A stretch of DNA of 12,781 nt from Clostridia bacterium (GTDB lineage Bacteria > Bacillota > Clostridia > UMGS1810): the NCBI GenBank assembly GCA_016293435.1, contig JAEDEG010000070.1:1-12781 (forward strand), in the 5' to 3' direction. The translations under genes were made by a program, and so were the position numbers. How positions within the stretch are numbered: the stretch's first letter is position 1; each line of letters begins with the position of its first letter. Of the stretch, positions 7,159 through 12,781 are shown one piece after another. The notes under the pieces were generated by a model that did not search any database, was not told the origin of the DNA, and was given only the letters and a program-made list of their open reading frames with translations.

Positions 7159-8106
7159 ATGTTAGTTAATATGAATGAAGTTCTTAGACCGGCAAAAAAA
7201 GGTCACTACGCTGTAGGACTTTTTAATGCAGTAAACCTGGAGCTTGCACGCGGTATAATAAGTGCTGCCGAAGCTACCAGATCGCCGGTTATCATGGGTA
7301 CAGCAGAAATTCTGCTTCCCTACGGTCCGCTTGATGAGGTTTCCTACTACCTTATTCCCATGGCGAAAAAGGCAAACGTTCCCGTTGTTGTACATCTGGA
7401 TCACGGTCTTACCTACGATACCTGTGTCAAAGCTCTCAAGCTTGGATTCAGCTCAGTAATGTATGACTGCTCCACCGATACCTACGAAGAAAATGTTCGC
7501 AAGGTTAAAGAAATGGCAGATCTTGCTCATTCCTACGGTGCTACAATCGAAGGCGAGCTCGGTCACGTTGGCGACAATGAAGGCTCTGCAGAAGGCAGCA
7601 ACCATCTCGATGATCCTTCAAAGTATTTCACCGATCCATCTCTTGCAAAAGACTTTGTAGACAAAACCGGCGTTGATGCTCTTGCTATTGCTGTAGGTAA
7701 TGCTCACGGTGCATACAAGCTTCCGCCCAAGCTCGACTTTGAAAGAATTCGTACAATAGCCAAAAGGGTAGACATTCCCCTCGTTCTCCATGGCGGTTCG
7801 GGTCTCACAGACAACGATTTCCGTCAGGCTATCCAAGATGGTATCAGCAAGGTGAACATTTTTACGGATATTAATGTTGCGGCTGTTGAAGCAGAATTTA
7901 AGAAATTCTCAAGCATGGATAAGGGTCTTATTGATCTTATTCCTGCAGCGGTTGAAGCTGTTAAACAGGCTACAATGAATAAAATGAAGCTGTTTAGCAG
8001 TGACGGCAAGGCAGACACCGGCAAGAACACAATGTTCTCAGAGGATAACATTGATACTCTTACAAAGCTTGTTGCCCAGGAAATTGCTAAATATATGAAA
8101 AACTGA
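7159..8106 (+). CDS. class II ketose-bisphosphate aldolase family protein
   Basis: This 315-residue zinc-dependent aldolase is of the FbaA/GatY/KbaY family and cleaves ketose (bis)phosphates into a triose phosphate and an aldehyde. Motifs: VPVVVHLDHG (74-83) with zinc ligand His79, catalytic-type Asp81 and His82; EGELGHVGDNEG (131-142), the GxxG loop; VGNAHGAYK (179-187) with His183; LVLHGGSGL (208-216) with His211; and VNIFTDIN (232-239), a variant of the usual VNIxTD phosphate-binding segment. The length is slightly above the usual 280-310. GAGGAGG just before the ATG and a 12-bp gap from the dehydrogenase show tight coupling. A strong hairpin terminator follows, closing the operon. It is the likely C-C cleavage step of the pathway. 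Which ketose phosphate it takes (fructose, tagatose or another) cannot be told from motifs, and no kinase for making its phosphorylated substrate is seen in the window. Confidence 0.92.
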   Translation: MLVNMNEVLRPAKKGHYAVGLFNAVNLELARGIISAAEATRSPVIMGTAEILLPYGPLDEVSYYLIPMAKKANVPVVVHLDHGLTYDTCVKALKLGFSSVMYDCSTDTYEENVRKVKEMADLAHSYGATIEGELGHVGDNEGSAEGSNHLDDPSKYFTDPSLAKDFVDKTGVDALAIAVGNAHGAYKLPPKLDFERIRTIAKRVDIPLVLHGGSGLTDNDFRQAIQDGISKVNIFTDINVAAVEAEFKKFSSMDKGLIDLIPAAVEAVKQATMNKMKLFSSDGKADTGKNTMFSEDNIDTLTKLVAQEIAKYMKN

Positions 8107-8119
8107 TAATTTTTATATG

Positions 8120-8158
8120 AAAACTCCCGGCTTGTGATGAAACAAGCCGGGAGTTTTT
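8120..8158 (+). terminator. rho-independent terminator after the aldolase
   Basis: A perfect 15-bp stem (AAAACTCCCGGCTTG with CAAGCCGGGAGTTTT) encloses an eight-base loop and runs into a T tract. It lies 14 bases after the aldolase stop. The A-rich foot of the left arm lets it also act for the opposing minus-strand remnant, whose stop codon is at 8163-8165. Confidence 0.93.
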
Positions 8159-8162
8159 GTCA

Positions 8163-8439
8163 TTACATCATCTTCTTTTTCTGTATTCTCCTGTTGTCAT
8201 AAATATTTGCAGTTTCTTCCAAAAGCTCTTTGAGTTTTTGGTGAGAGTGGAGCTCGGAGTTTAATTTTGCTACCGGAATTTACCATATAATCGGTATTGT
8301 CTATCCTGATTTTGAAGCTTCCCTTGAAGCAGTATATAAGCTCAATCTCGGAATGACGGTGAATTTCAAACGGTGTTGTCATTGTGCCTGTTGTCAACTG
8401 GTAAGGGGTATCACCAATGAGTAATTTTTGGTAAATCAT
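8163..8439 (-). pseudogene. decayed AraC-type regulator: cupin fragment with frame break
   Basis: On the minus strand a good ribosome binding site (GAGGTGAT) precedes ATG at 8439. The first 56 residues look like the cupin sensor domain of AraC-family regulators: PFEIHRHSEIELIYCFKGSF (23-42) carries the His-x-His and Glu pattern, then IRIDNTDYMVNSG. After this the frame runs into low-quality sequence and stops at 8197. A neighbouring frame at 8255-8163 reads ELHSHQKLKELLEETANIYD, a helix-like, gene-like segment resembling the linker after an AraC cupin, then stops. No AraC HTH domain (about 100 residues) is encoded nearby. The simplest reading is an internal deletion plus frameshift that destroyed the regulator of the adjacent catabolic operon. 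An alternative is a short free-standing cupin protein with a frameshift. A sequencing error cannot explain the missing HTH. Confidence 0.6.
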
Positions 8440-8567
8440 ACAATCACCTCTTGACATTTCCACAGTTCATTTCCAAATTCCGATGTGGTAGCGTTTTCGC
8501 CAAGGTATGTGAGAATATCACCAAATATGCGTGAATCTAAAGAGGATATGATGTGCTTTCGGGGCAT
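8436..8567 (-). pseudogene. 43-codon coding remnant overlapping the regulator start
   Basis: On the minus strand an ATG at 8567 opens 43 codons (MPRKHIISSLDSRIFGDILT at the start, ending QEVIV). Its stop overlaps the ATG of the cupin fragment as ATGA, the usual layout of translationally coupled genes. There is no ribosome binding site before the ATG, and an in-frame stop lies just upstream. This suggests the tail of a larger, mostly deleted gene once co-transcribed with the regulator. I do not recognise the sequence, and chance is possible at this length. Confidence 0.25.
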
Positions 8568-8600
8568 TGTTAGAGATTAATTTCGTAAATGAAGCATAAT

Positions 8601-8622
8601 TTTAAATCATATATGATATAAA
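8601..8622. promoter_or_regulatory. AT-rich dyad between the divergent remnant and metF
   Basis: A perfect 12-bp palindrome ATCATATATGAT (8606-8617) is extended to 20 of 22 symmetrical bases by flanking TTTA and TAAA. It lies between the divergent minus-strand remnant and the metF promoter. It may be an old operator of the lost regulator; the AT composition makes this tentative. Confidence 0.25.
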
Positions 8623-8679
8623 TTCTTATATTTATTTTCCAAAATTTTTAAGGCAAGAAATTAAAAAAATACATTAAAC

Positions 8680-8709
8680 TTGACTTAACTGCTGCTTTGA
8701 TGATATAAT
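8680..8709 (+). promoter_or_regulatory. predicted sigma-A promoter of metF
   Basis: TTGACT (8680-8685) and TATAAT (8704-8709) are spaced by 18 bases, with TG one base before the -10 box (extended -10). The predicted start near 8716 leaves a leader of only about 24 bases, so there is no room for an S-box or other SAM riboswitch within the transcript. Confidence 0.7.
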
Positions 8710-8739
8710 TAGTTATCAAATTTCTTATGGAGACCGATA

Positions 8740-9618
8740 ATGAAGATTGTAAATTTACTAAAAAAAGGCAAACCGTCGCTTTCCTTTGAGGTTTTTCCCC
8801 CAAAGACCGAAACGAGCTTTGACAGTGTAAGAACAGCAACAGAAGAAATAGCAAAGCTAAAGCCCTCGTTTATGAGTGTAACCTACGGCGCAGGCGGCGG
8901 TACAAGCAAATATACTCTCGATATTGCAAAGAATATAAAAGAGCTATACGCAGTGCCTACTTTGGCTCATCTTACCTGCGTTTCATCCACCAAAGCTACC
9001 GTGCGCCAAAAGATAAAAGACATCAAAGATTCCGGCATACAAAATATTATGGCTCTTAGGGGTGACATCCCCTCGGAGCTTGAGAACGCCGACCGTACCG
9101 GATGGGATTATAAATATGCAATAGACCTTATAAGAGAGCTCAAGGAGGCAGACAGCGATTTTTGCATCGGATGTGCGTGTTATCCCGAAATTCATCCTGA
9201 GAGTGCAAATCAGAAGGAAGACATAGGTCATCTCAAGGAAAAGGTAGATGCAGGCTGTGATTTTATTACCACTCAGATGTTTTTTGACAACAATCTGCTG
9301 TATAATTTTCTCTACAAAATCCGTGAAGCCGGGATTAACGTTCCCGTAATTCCGGGTATAATGCCCATAACCAATGCCAATCAGGTAGAACGTTCTGTAA
9401 AGCTTTCGGGTTCGTTCATGCCGCAGCGATTCAAGAGCATTGTAGACAAATTCGGCTCTGACCCTGCCGCAATGAAGCAGGCGGGTATTGCCTATGCAAC
9501 AGACCAGATTATAGACCTTTATGCTAACGGTATAACCAATGTGCATGTATATTCCATGAATAAGCCTGATGTTGCCAGGAAGGTTCAGAGTAATTTGTCG
9601 GATATTCTGGGTAAGTGA
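8740..9618 (+). CDS. metF: methylenetetrahydrofolate reductase
   Basis: The 292-residue FAD-dependent TIM-barrel enzyme reduces 5,10-methylene-THF to 5-methyl-THF in the cytoplasm, feeding methionine synthesis (or the methyl branch of acetogenesis). Motifs: SFEVFPPKTE (15-24) with the conserved Glu17 that protonates the folate in this family, SVTYGAGGGT (46-55), HLTCVSS (77-83), ALRGDIP (105-111) with Asp109, HPE (152-154), and ITTQMFFD (176-183) with Gln179, then PGIMPI (205-210). The length matches bacterial MetF of about 290-300 residues, so it lacks the eukaryotic regulatory domain. Start choice rests on ATGGAG eight bases upstream and the promoter at 8680-8709. It stands alone: no methionine synthase, metV-type partner or folate genes adjoin it in the window. 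It is functionally unrelated to the sugar-type genes before it. Nothing in the sequence looks odd. Confidence 0.95.
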   Translation: MKIVNLLKKGKPSLSFEVFPPKTETSFDSVRTATEEIAKLKPSFMSVTYGAGGGTSKYTLDIAKNIKELYAVPTLAHLTCVSSTKATVRQKIKDIKDSGIQNIMALRGDIPSELENADRTGWDYKYAIDLIRELKEADSDFCIGCACYPEIHPESANQKEDIGHLKEKVDAGCDFITTQMFFDNNLLYNFLYKIREAGINVPVIPGIMPITNANQVERSVKLSGSFMPQRFKSIVDKFGSDPAAMKQAGIAYATDQIIDLYANGITNVHVYSMNKPDVARKVQSNLSDILGK

Positions 9619-9626
9619 GCAAAATA

Positions 9627-9837
9627 GCCGTTTTTTGCTGCCGGTCTTAAAAGACAACGAATTGTCAATAAAACATCGTCAAAAATTCAACTTAGTGATA
9701 ACTTATTGTCCTACTTTACTAAACAAAGCGTTGATGGTTTTGTGACATGAATTAAGGGCAGCGCCGCGTATAAGCCTTTATTTACCCCGGGCAGAATACA
9801 TAATTCTGTTCGGGGCGTTTTGTTTTGCCGTTTTTTG
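9627..9837 (+). repeat. direct repeat pair GCCGTTTTTTG flanking about 190 bp
   Basis: The 11-base sequence occurs at 9627-9637 and again at 9827-9837, exactly 200 bp apart; allowing one mismatch the match extends to 14 bases. The enclosed 189 bp contains a hairpin terminator and two overlapping open frames without starts. The pair could mark a small inserted element or a duplicated terminator tail. No terminal inverted repeats are seen. Confidence 0.3.
9785..9828 (+). terminator. hairpin terminator in the metF-nrdD gap
   Basis: CCCCGGGCAGAAT pairs with ATTCTGTTCGGGG (two G-U pairs) around a five-base loop, followed by CGTTTTGTTTT. It lies about 165 bp past the metF stop and probably ends metF transcription. 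A smaller AGCAAAA/TTTTGCT pair (9618-9624 with 9633-9639) directly at the stop lacks a T tail. Confidence 0.7.
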
Positions 9838-9971
9838 GTGTAATTTTGCACAAAATATAGGATAAAAAAACCTATTTTTTTAATTTTATACTCCGTTTTC
9901 GGGTTATTTTTGCTTGAAAATCAAGCCGTATGCGACTTTGGCGGTTTGTATATTTTTATTAAAAAAAACAG
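9838..9971. other. AT-rich intergenic stretch before the nrd promoter
   Basis: Together with 9619-9837 this completes the gene-free stretch of more than 300 bp before nrdD. No start codon with a ribosome binding site opens a plausible gene. Two small hairpins are visible: ATAGG/CCTAT (9857-9861 with 9871-9875) followed by a T run, and GCTTGA/TCAAGC (9912-9917 with 9921-9926). Their function, if any, is not evident. Confidence 0.4.
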
Positions 9972-10000
9972 TTGACACAGAAGATATTGTGTTTTATAAT
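9972..10000 (+). promoter_or_regulatory. consensus sigma-A promoter of nrdDG
   Basis: TTGACA (9972-9977) and TATAAT (9995-10000) are both perfect and separated by exactly 17 bases. Transcription would begin near 10007, giving a leader of about 100 bases before nrdD. Such a strong promoter needs a repressor, and NrdR-like boxes overlap it. Confidence 0.88.
9977..9992 (+). promoter_or_regulatory. NrdR box 1 (promoter spacer)
   Basis: ACAGAAGATATTGTGT matches the NrdR consensus as I recall it (ACACAATATATTGTGT) at 14 of 16 positions and fills the -35/-10 spacer. NrdR is an ATP/dATP-sensing repressor of ribonucleotide reductase genes. It binds tandem boxes about three helical turns apart, and the second box lies 32 bp downstream. 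Confidence 0.75.
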
Positions 10001-10008
10001 ATATAAGT

Positions 10009-10024
10009 ACACAATATCTTGTTG
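10009..10024 (+). promoter_or_regulatory. NrdR box 2 (at the transcription start)
   Basis: ACACAATATCTTGTTG matches the same consensus at 13 of 16 positions. It begins 32 bp after the start of box 1 with a 16-bp gap, the expected phasing for cooperative NrdR binding. It lies just past the predicted start point, so binding to both boxes would block initiation. Confidence 0.72.
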
Positions 10025-10107
10025 AAAACAACTTTTACTATATACATTTAGTGTTTACAGAAAAGGTGAAAAAATAAATAAATAAAACAATAGAAAGGGA
10101 AAAGGAA

Positions 10108-12291
10108 ATGAAGATTGTTAAACGAAGCGGAGTTGAAGAAGAATTTGACCGCAATAAAATATCGCGTGCCATTGAAAAGGCAAATGAAGTTTCGGGCAAA
10201 AAGCCTGAGCTTACCCAAAGACAAATTGAATATATTACAAATGTAATAGAGGATTATTGTGCGGAAATGGGCAGAAGTCTTTCGGTAGAAGAAATTCAGG
10301 AGCTTGTTGAGACCCATATTATTTTGCAGGGTGCTCCCGAAACTGCCAAAAGATACATTCGCTACCGTTTTACACGTAACCTTGCCCGTGTTGCCAACAC
10401 TACCGATAATCAGATACTCAGTCTTATTGAGTGCAACAACGAAGAGGTAAAACAGGAAAATTCCAACAAAAATCCTACTGTTAACAGCGTTCAGCGTGAT
10501 TATATGGCGGGCGAGGTTTCAAAAGACCTTGCCAAGAGAATTTTGCTTCCTCCCGATATCGTTGAGGCTCACGAGGAAGGTATAATTCATTTTCACGATT
10601 CTGATTACTATGCTCAGCATATGCATAACTGCGATTTGGTAAATCTTGAGGATATGCTTCAAAACGGTACCGTAATCAGCGGCACACTTATCGAAAAGCC
10701 CCACAGCTTTTCAACCGCCTGCAATATCTCCACACAGATAATAGCTCAGGTTGCCTCCAATCAGTATGGCGGTCAGAGCATTTCGCTTGCTCATCTGGCA
10801 CCGTTTGTGCAGGTATCGAGAGAAAAATTGCGCAAAGAAACAATAGAAACCATAATGGCAGCCGGAGGCGAGCCTGATGATGTTATAGTTTCTCAGATTG
10901 TTGAGCGCAATCTGCGCAGAGAAATTCAACGCGGTGTCCAGACACTGCAGTATCAGGTTGTTACACTTATGACAACCAACGGCCAAGCTCCTTTTATCAC
11001 TGTGTTTATGTATCTTGGCGAAGCCAAAAGCGAGCAGGAAAAGAAAGACCTTGCCATTATTATAGAAGAAACTCTCATGCAGCGTTACCAGGGTGTTAAA
11101 AATGAATCGGGTGTATATATCACCCCCGCATTTCCCAAGCTGATATATGTTCTTGAAGAAGACAATATAACCCCCGACGCACCATACTGGTATCTTACGG
11201 AGCTTTCGGCAAAGTGTACCGCCAAAAGATTGGTACCCGACTATATTTCCGAAAAAATAATGCTAAAGCTCAAGGTAGACTCCAACGGCGAAGGTCATTG
11301 CTATACCTGCATGGGCTGCAGAAGCTTTCTTACACCGTATGTTGATGAAAACGGCAAACCAAAGTATTATGGCCGATTCAATCAAGGTGTTGTTACAATC
11401 AACCTTGTAGACGTGGCATGCACAGCCAAAGCGCAGGGAGGCGGCGAAAAAGAGTTTTGGGATATACTCGACGAACGTCTTGAGCTTTGCCACCGTGCAC
11501 TTCAGTGCCGTCATGAGCGTTTGGAGGGCACTCGCTCCGATGCTGCTCCCATACTTTGGCAATACGGCGCACTTGCACGTCTGGAGAAGGGTGAGTGTAT
11601 CGACAAGCTTCTTCACGGCGGATATTCCACCATATCTCTCGGCTATGCAGGCCTGTGGGAATGTGTGTATGCAATCTGTGGCAAAAAGCTCACCGAGCCC
11701 GAGGGCGAAGCTTTTGGTCTTAGGGTTATGCAAAAGCTCAATGATGCGTGCGCAAAATGGAAAGAAGCCGAAAATATACACTATTCTATCTATGGCACTC
11801 CTTTGGAGTCCACAACCTACAAGTTTGCAAAATGTCTGCAAAAGAGATTTGGCAAGATAAAGGGAGTAACCGACCGCAACTATATCACCAATTCATATCA
11901 CATTCATGTGACGGAAGAAATAGACGCTTTCCAAAAGCTTGCCATAGAATCAAAATTTCAGGCTCTTTCTCCCGGCGGTGCTATCAGTTACGTAGAGGTC
12001 CCCAATATGCAGGACAATATAGACGCAGTACTTAGTGTAATCCAGTTTATTTATGACAACATTATGTATGCCGAGCTCAACACCAAGAGTGATTACTGTC
12101 AGGTGTGCGGCTACGATGGCGAAATCGTGATTTACGAAGAAGACGGCAAGCTTGGCTGGCAGTGCCCTGCCTGCGGCAACAGAGACCAGGCAAAGATGAA
12201 TGTTGCCCGCCGTACCTGTGGATATATAGGCAGTCAGTTCTGGAACCAGGGAAGAACTCAGGAAATTAAAGAAAGGGTGCTTCATCTCTGA
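10108..12291 (+). CDS. nrdD: anaerobic ribonucleoside-triphosphate reductase (class III)
   Basis: This 727-residue glycyl-radical enzyme reduces ribonucleoside triphosphates to deoxy forms under anaerobic conditions. The N-terminal ATP-cone (about 1-95, MKIVKRSGVEEEFDRNKISR...) senses ATP/dATP. The catalytic barrel has TACNISTQ (203-210) with Cys205 as likely thiyl site, ASNQYGGQS (216-224), and HCYTCMGCRSFL (397-408) with Cys404 in the conserved MGCR motif. The C-terminal zinc site uses Cys664, Cys667, Cys686 and Cys689. RRTCGYIG (701-708) carries the radical glycine, Gly705, 22 residues from the end. All key residues are present and the length is close to E. coli NrdD (712). The start follows AAAGGGAAAAGG. 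Its stop overlaps the nrdG start by one base (TGATG), so activase and enzyme are translationally coupled. Regulation by NrdR is predicted from the promoter. It is insensitive to chance assignment: the motifs are decisive. Confidence 0.97.
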   Translation: MKIVKRSGVEEEFDRNKISRAIEKANEVSGKKPELTQRQIEYITNVIEDYCAEMGRSLSVEEIQELVETHIILQGAPETAKRYIRYRFTRNLARVANTTDNQILSLIECNNEEVKQENSNKNPTVNSVQRDYMAGEVSKDLAKRILLPPDIVEAHEEGIIHFHDSDYYAQHMHNCDLVNLEDMLQNGTVISGTLIEKPHSFSTACNISTQIIAQVASNQYGGQSISLAHLAPFVQVSREKLRKETIETIMAAGGEPDDVIVSQIVERNLRREIQRGVQTLQYQVVTLMTTNGQAPFITVFMYLGEAKSEQEKKDLAIIIEETLMQRYQGVKNESGVYITPAFPKLIYVLEEDNITPDAPYWYLTELSAKCTAKRLVPDYISEKIMLKLKVDSNGEGHCYTCMGCRSFLTPYVDENGKPKYYGRFNQGVVTINLVDVACTAKAQGGGEKEFWDILDERLELCHRALQCRHERLEGTRSDAAPILWQYGALARLEKGECIDKLLHGGYSTISLGYAGLWECVYAICGKKLTEPEGEAFGLRVMQKLNDACAKWKEAENIHYSIYGTPLESTTYKFAKCLQKRFGKIKGVTDRNYITNSYHIHVTEEIDAFQKLAIESKFQALSPGGAISYVEVPNMQDNIDAVLSVIQFIYDNIMYAELNTKSDYCQVCGYDGEIVIYEEDGKLGWQCPACGNRDQAKMNVARRTCGYIGSQFWNQGRTQEIKERVLHL

Positions 12292-12781
12292 TGAATTACG
12301 GAGCAATAAAAGCCGTTGATATTGCAAACGGTATAGGCGTAAGAGTCTCGCTTTTTGTGTCGGGCTGTACCCACCACTGCAAGGGCTGCTTCAATGCTGA
12401 AACTTGGGATTTTAACTTCGGCAAAAAATTTACCCGCGAAACCGAAGATGAAATAATCGCTCTTTTGGAGCCTGATTATATAAGAGGTCTTTCTGTTCTC
12501 GGAGGTGAGCCCATGGAACCTCAAAATCAAAGAGTGCTCATGCCTTTTTTAAAAAGAGTAAAAAAAATATATCCTCAAAAGGACATATGGTGCTACAGCG
12601 GTTATCTGTTTGACAAAGAGCTTATTTCGGGCAGAGCACACTGTGAGATTACAGACGAGTTGCTTTCTCTGATTGATGTTTTGGTAGACGGCAGATTTGT
12701 TGAAGAAAAGAAAAATATCAGGCTCAAATTTCGCGGCTCCGAAAATCAGAGAATCATAGATGTTCCCAAATCGCTAAAGTG
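12291..12781 (+). CDS. nrdG: anaerobic ribonucleotide reductase activating protein (partial, 3' end outside window)
   Basis: The first 163 codons of a radical SAM activase are present. MNYGAIKAVDIANGIGVRVS leads to SGCTHHCKGCFN (24-35), whose CxxxCxxC cysteines Cys26, Cys30 and Cys33 bind the 4Fe-4S cluster. LGGEPMEPQN (70-79) is the GGEP SAM-binding segment. DIWCYSGYLFD and LIDVLVDGRFVE, further on, are typical of NrdG. It cleaves SAM reductively to make a radical that installs the glycyl radical on NrdD (Gly705). The ATG overlaps the nrdD stop by one base, and AAAGGGTG about 12 bases upstream serves as ribosome binding site. Most of the usual length (about 155-175 residues) is here, so only the last few residues should be missing. 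Confidence 0.95.
   Translation, partial: MNYGAIKAVDIANGIGVRVSLFVSGCTHHCKGCFNAETWDFNFGKKFTRETEDEIIALLEPDYIRGLSVLGGEPMEPQNQRVLMPFLKRVKKIYPQKDIWCYSGYLFDKELISGRAHCEITDELLSLIDVLVDGRFVEEKKNIRLKFRGSENQRIIDVPKSLK

Noticed and set aside
8568..8739. SAM or other riboswitch upstream of metF
   Set aside because: The predicted start point leaves only about 24 bases of leader and no multi-helix fold is visible.
8983..9657. 224-codon open frame on the minus strand inside metF
   Set aside because: It lies antisense to a gene with decisive family motifs, has no ribosome binding site, and its translation is rich in Cys, Tyr and Ile with no domain pattern. It is a codon-bias shadow.
11263..11841. 192-codon minus-strand open frame inside nrdD
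   Set aside because: It is antisense to well-conserved nrdD sequence and has no recognisable features.
12282..12530. Minus-strand open frame across the nrdD-nrdG junction
   Set aside because: The plus strand reads clearly as nrdG with its CxxxCxxC and GGEP motifs, so this is a shadow frame.
1..12781. CRISPR array, tRNA, rRNA, phage or transposase genes
   Set aside because: No regularly spaced repeats, cloverleaf-like sequence, rRNA-like stretches or recombinase motifs were seen on reading either strand.

Overview
The window looks like a chromosomal segment of an anaerobic, moderately AT-rich Firmicute, most likely a gut-type Clostridia. The basis is the class III (anaerobic) ribonucleotide reductase pair, strong AGGAGG-type ribosome binding sites, consensus sigma-A promoters, NrdR-type boxes, and protein families common in Clostridia. 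The taxonomic call is inference; no rRNA or other marker gene is present.

Layout. Positions 21-4160 hold three closely spaced plus-strand genes: an L-fucose/L-arabinose isomerase-like protein, an MFS transporter and a neutral-ceramidase-like protein. A gene-free gap (4161-4543) follows and ends in a consensus promoter whose -10 box lies inside a perfect 22-bp palindrome. Positions 4544-8106 hold a second plus-strand unit: a class III PLP aminotransferase, a Gfo/Idh/MocA oxidoreductase and a class II ketose-bisphosphate aldolase. It ends at a strong hairpin terminator (8120-8158). On the minus strand, 8163-8567 holds what looks like the wreck of an AraC-type regulator: a cupin start, then a frame break or deletion, and no HTH domain. 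A further 43-codon coding fragment overlaps its start by ATGA. Next comes metF (8740-9618) with its own promoter, a 489-bp gene-free stretch, and the nrdD-nrdG operon (10108 to the window end). nrdD has a TTGACA-17-TATAAT promoter carrying two NrdR-like boxes. nrdG is cut by the window edge.

How the genes fit together. The six genes from 21 to 8106 read as one catabolic locus. A transporter and a possible amide hydrolase accompany an aminotransferase, an NAD(P)-dependent sugar/polyol dehydrogenase, an aldose-ketose isomerase-like protein and a C-C-cleaving aldolase. That set would suit breakdown of an N-acylated amino sugar or amino-cyclitol to triose-level intermediates, but the substrate cannot be read from sequence. 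Both the isomerase-like and the ceramidase-like proteins depart from textbook active-site residues, so they may act on unusual substrates. The degenerate regulator next to the locus suggests that its local control has been lost or moved elsewhere. metF (folate one-carbon metabolism) and nrdDG (anaerobic dNTP synthesis) are ordinary housekeeping genes.
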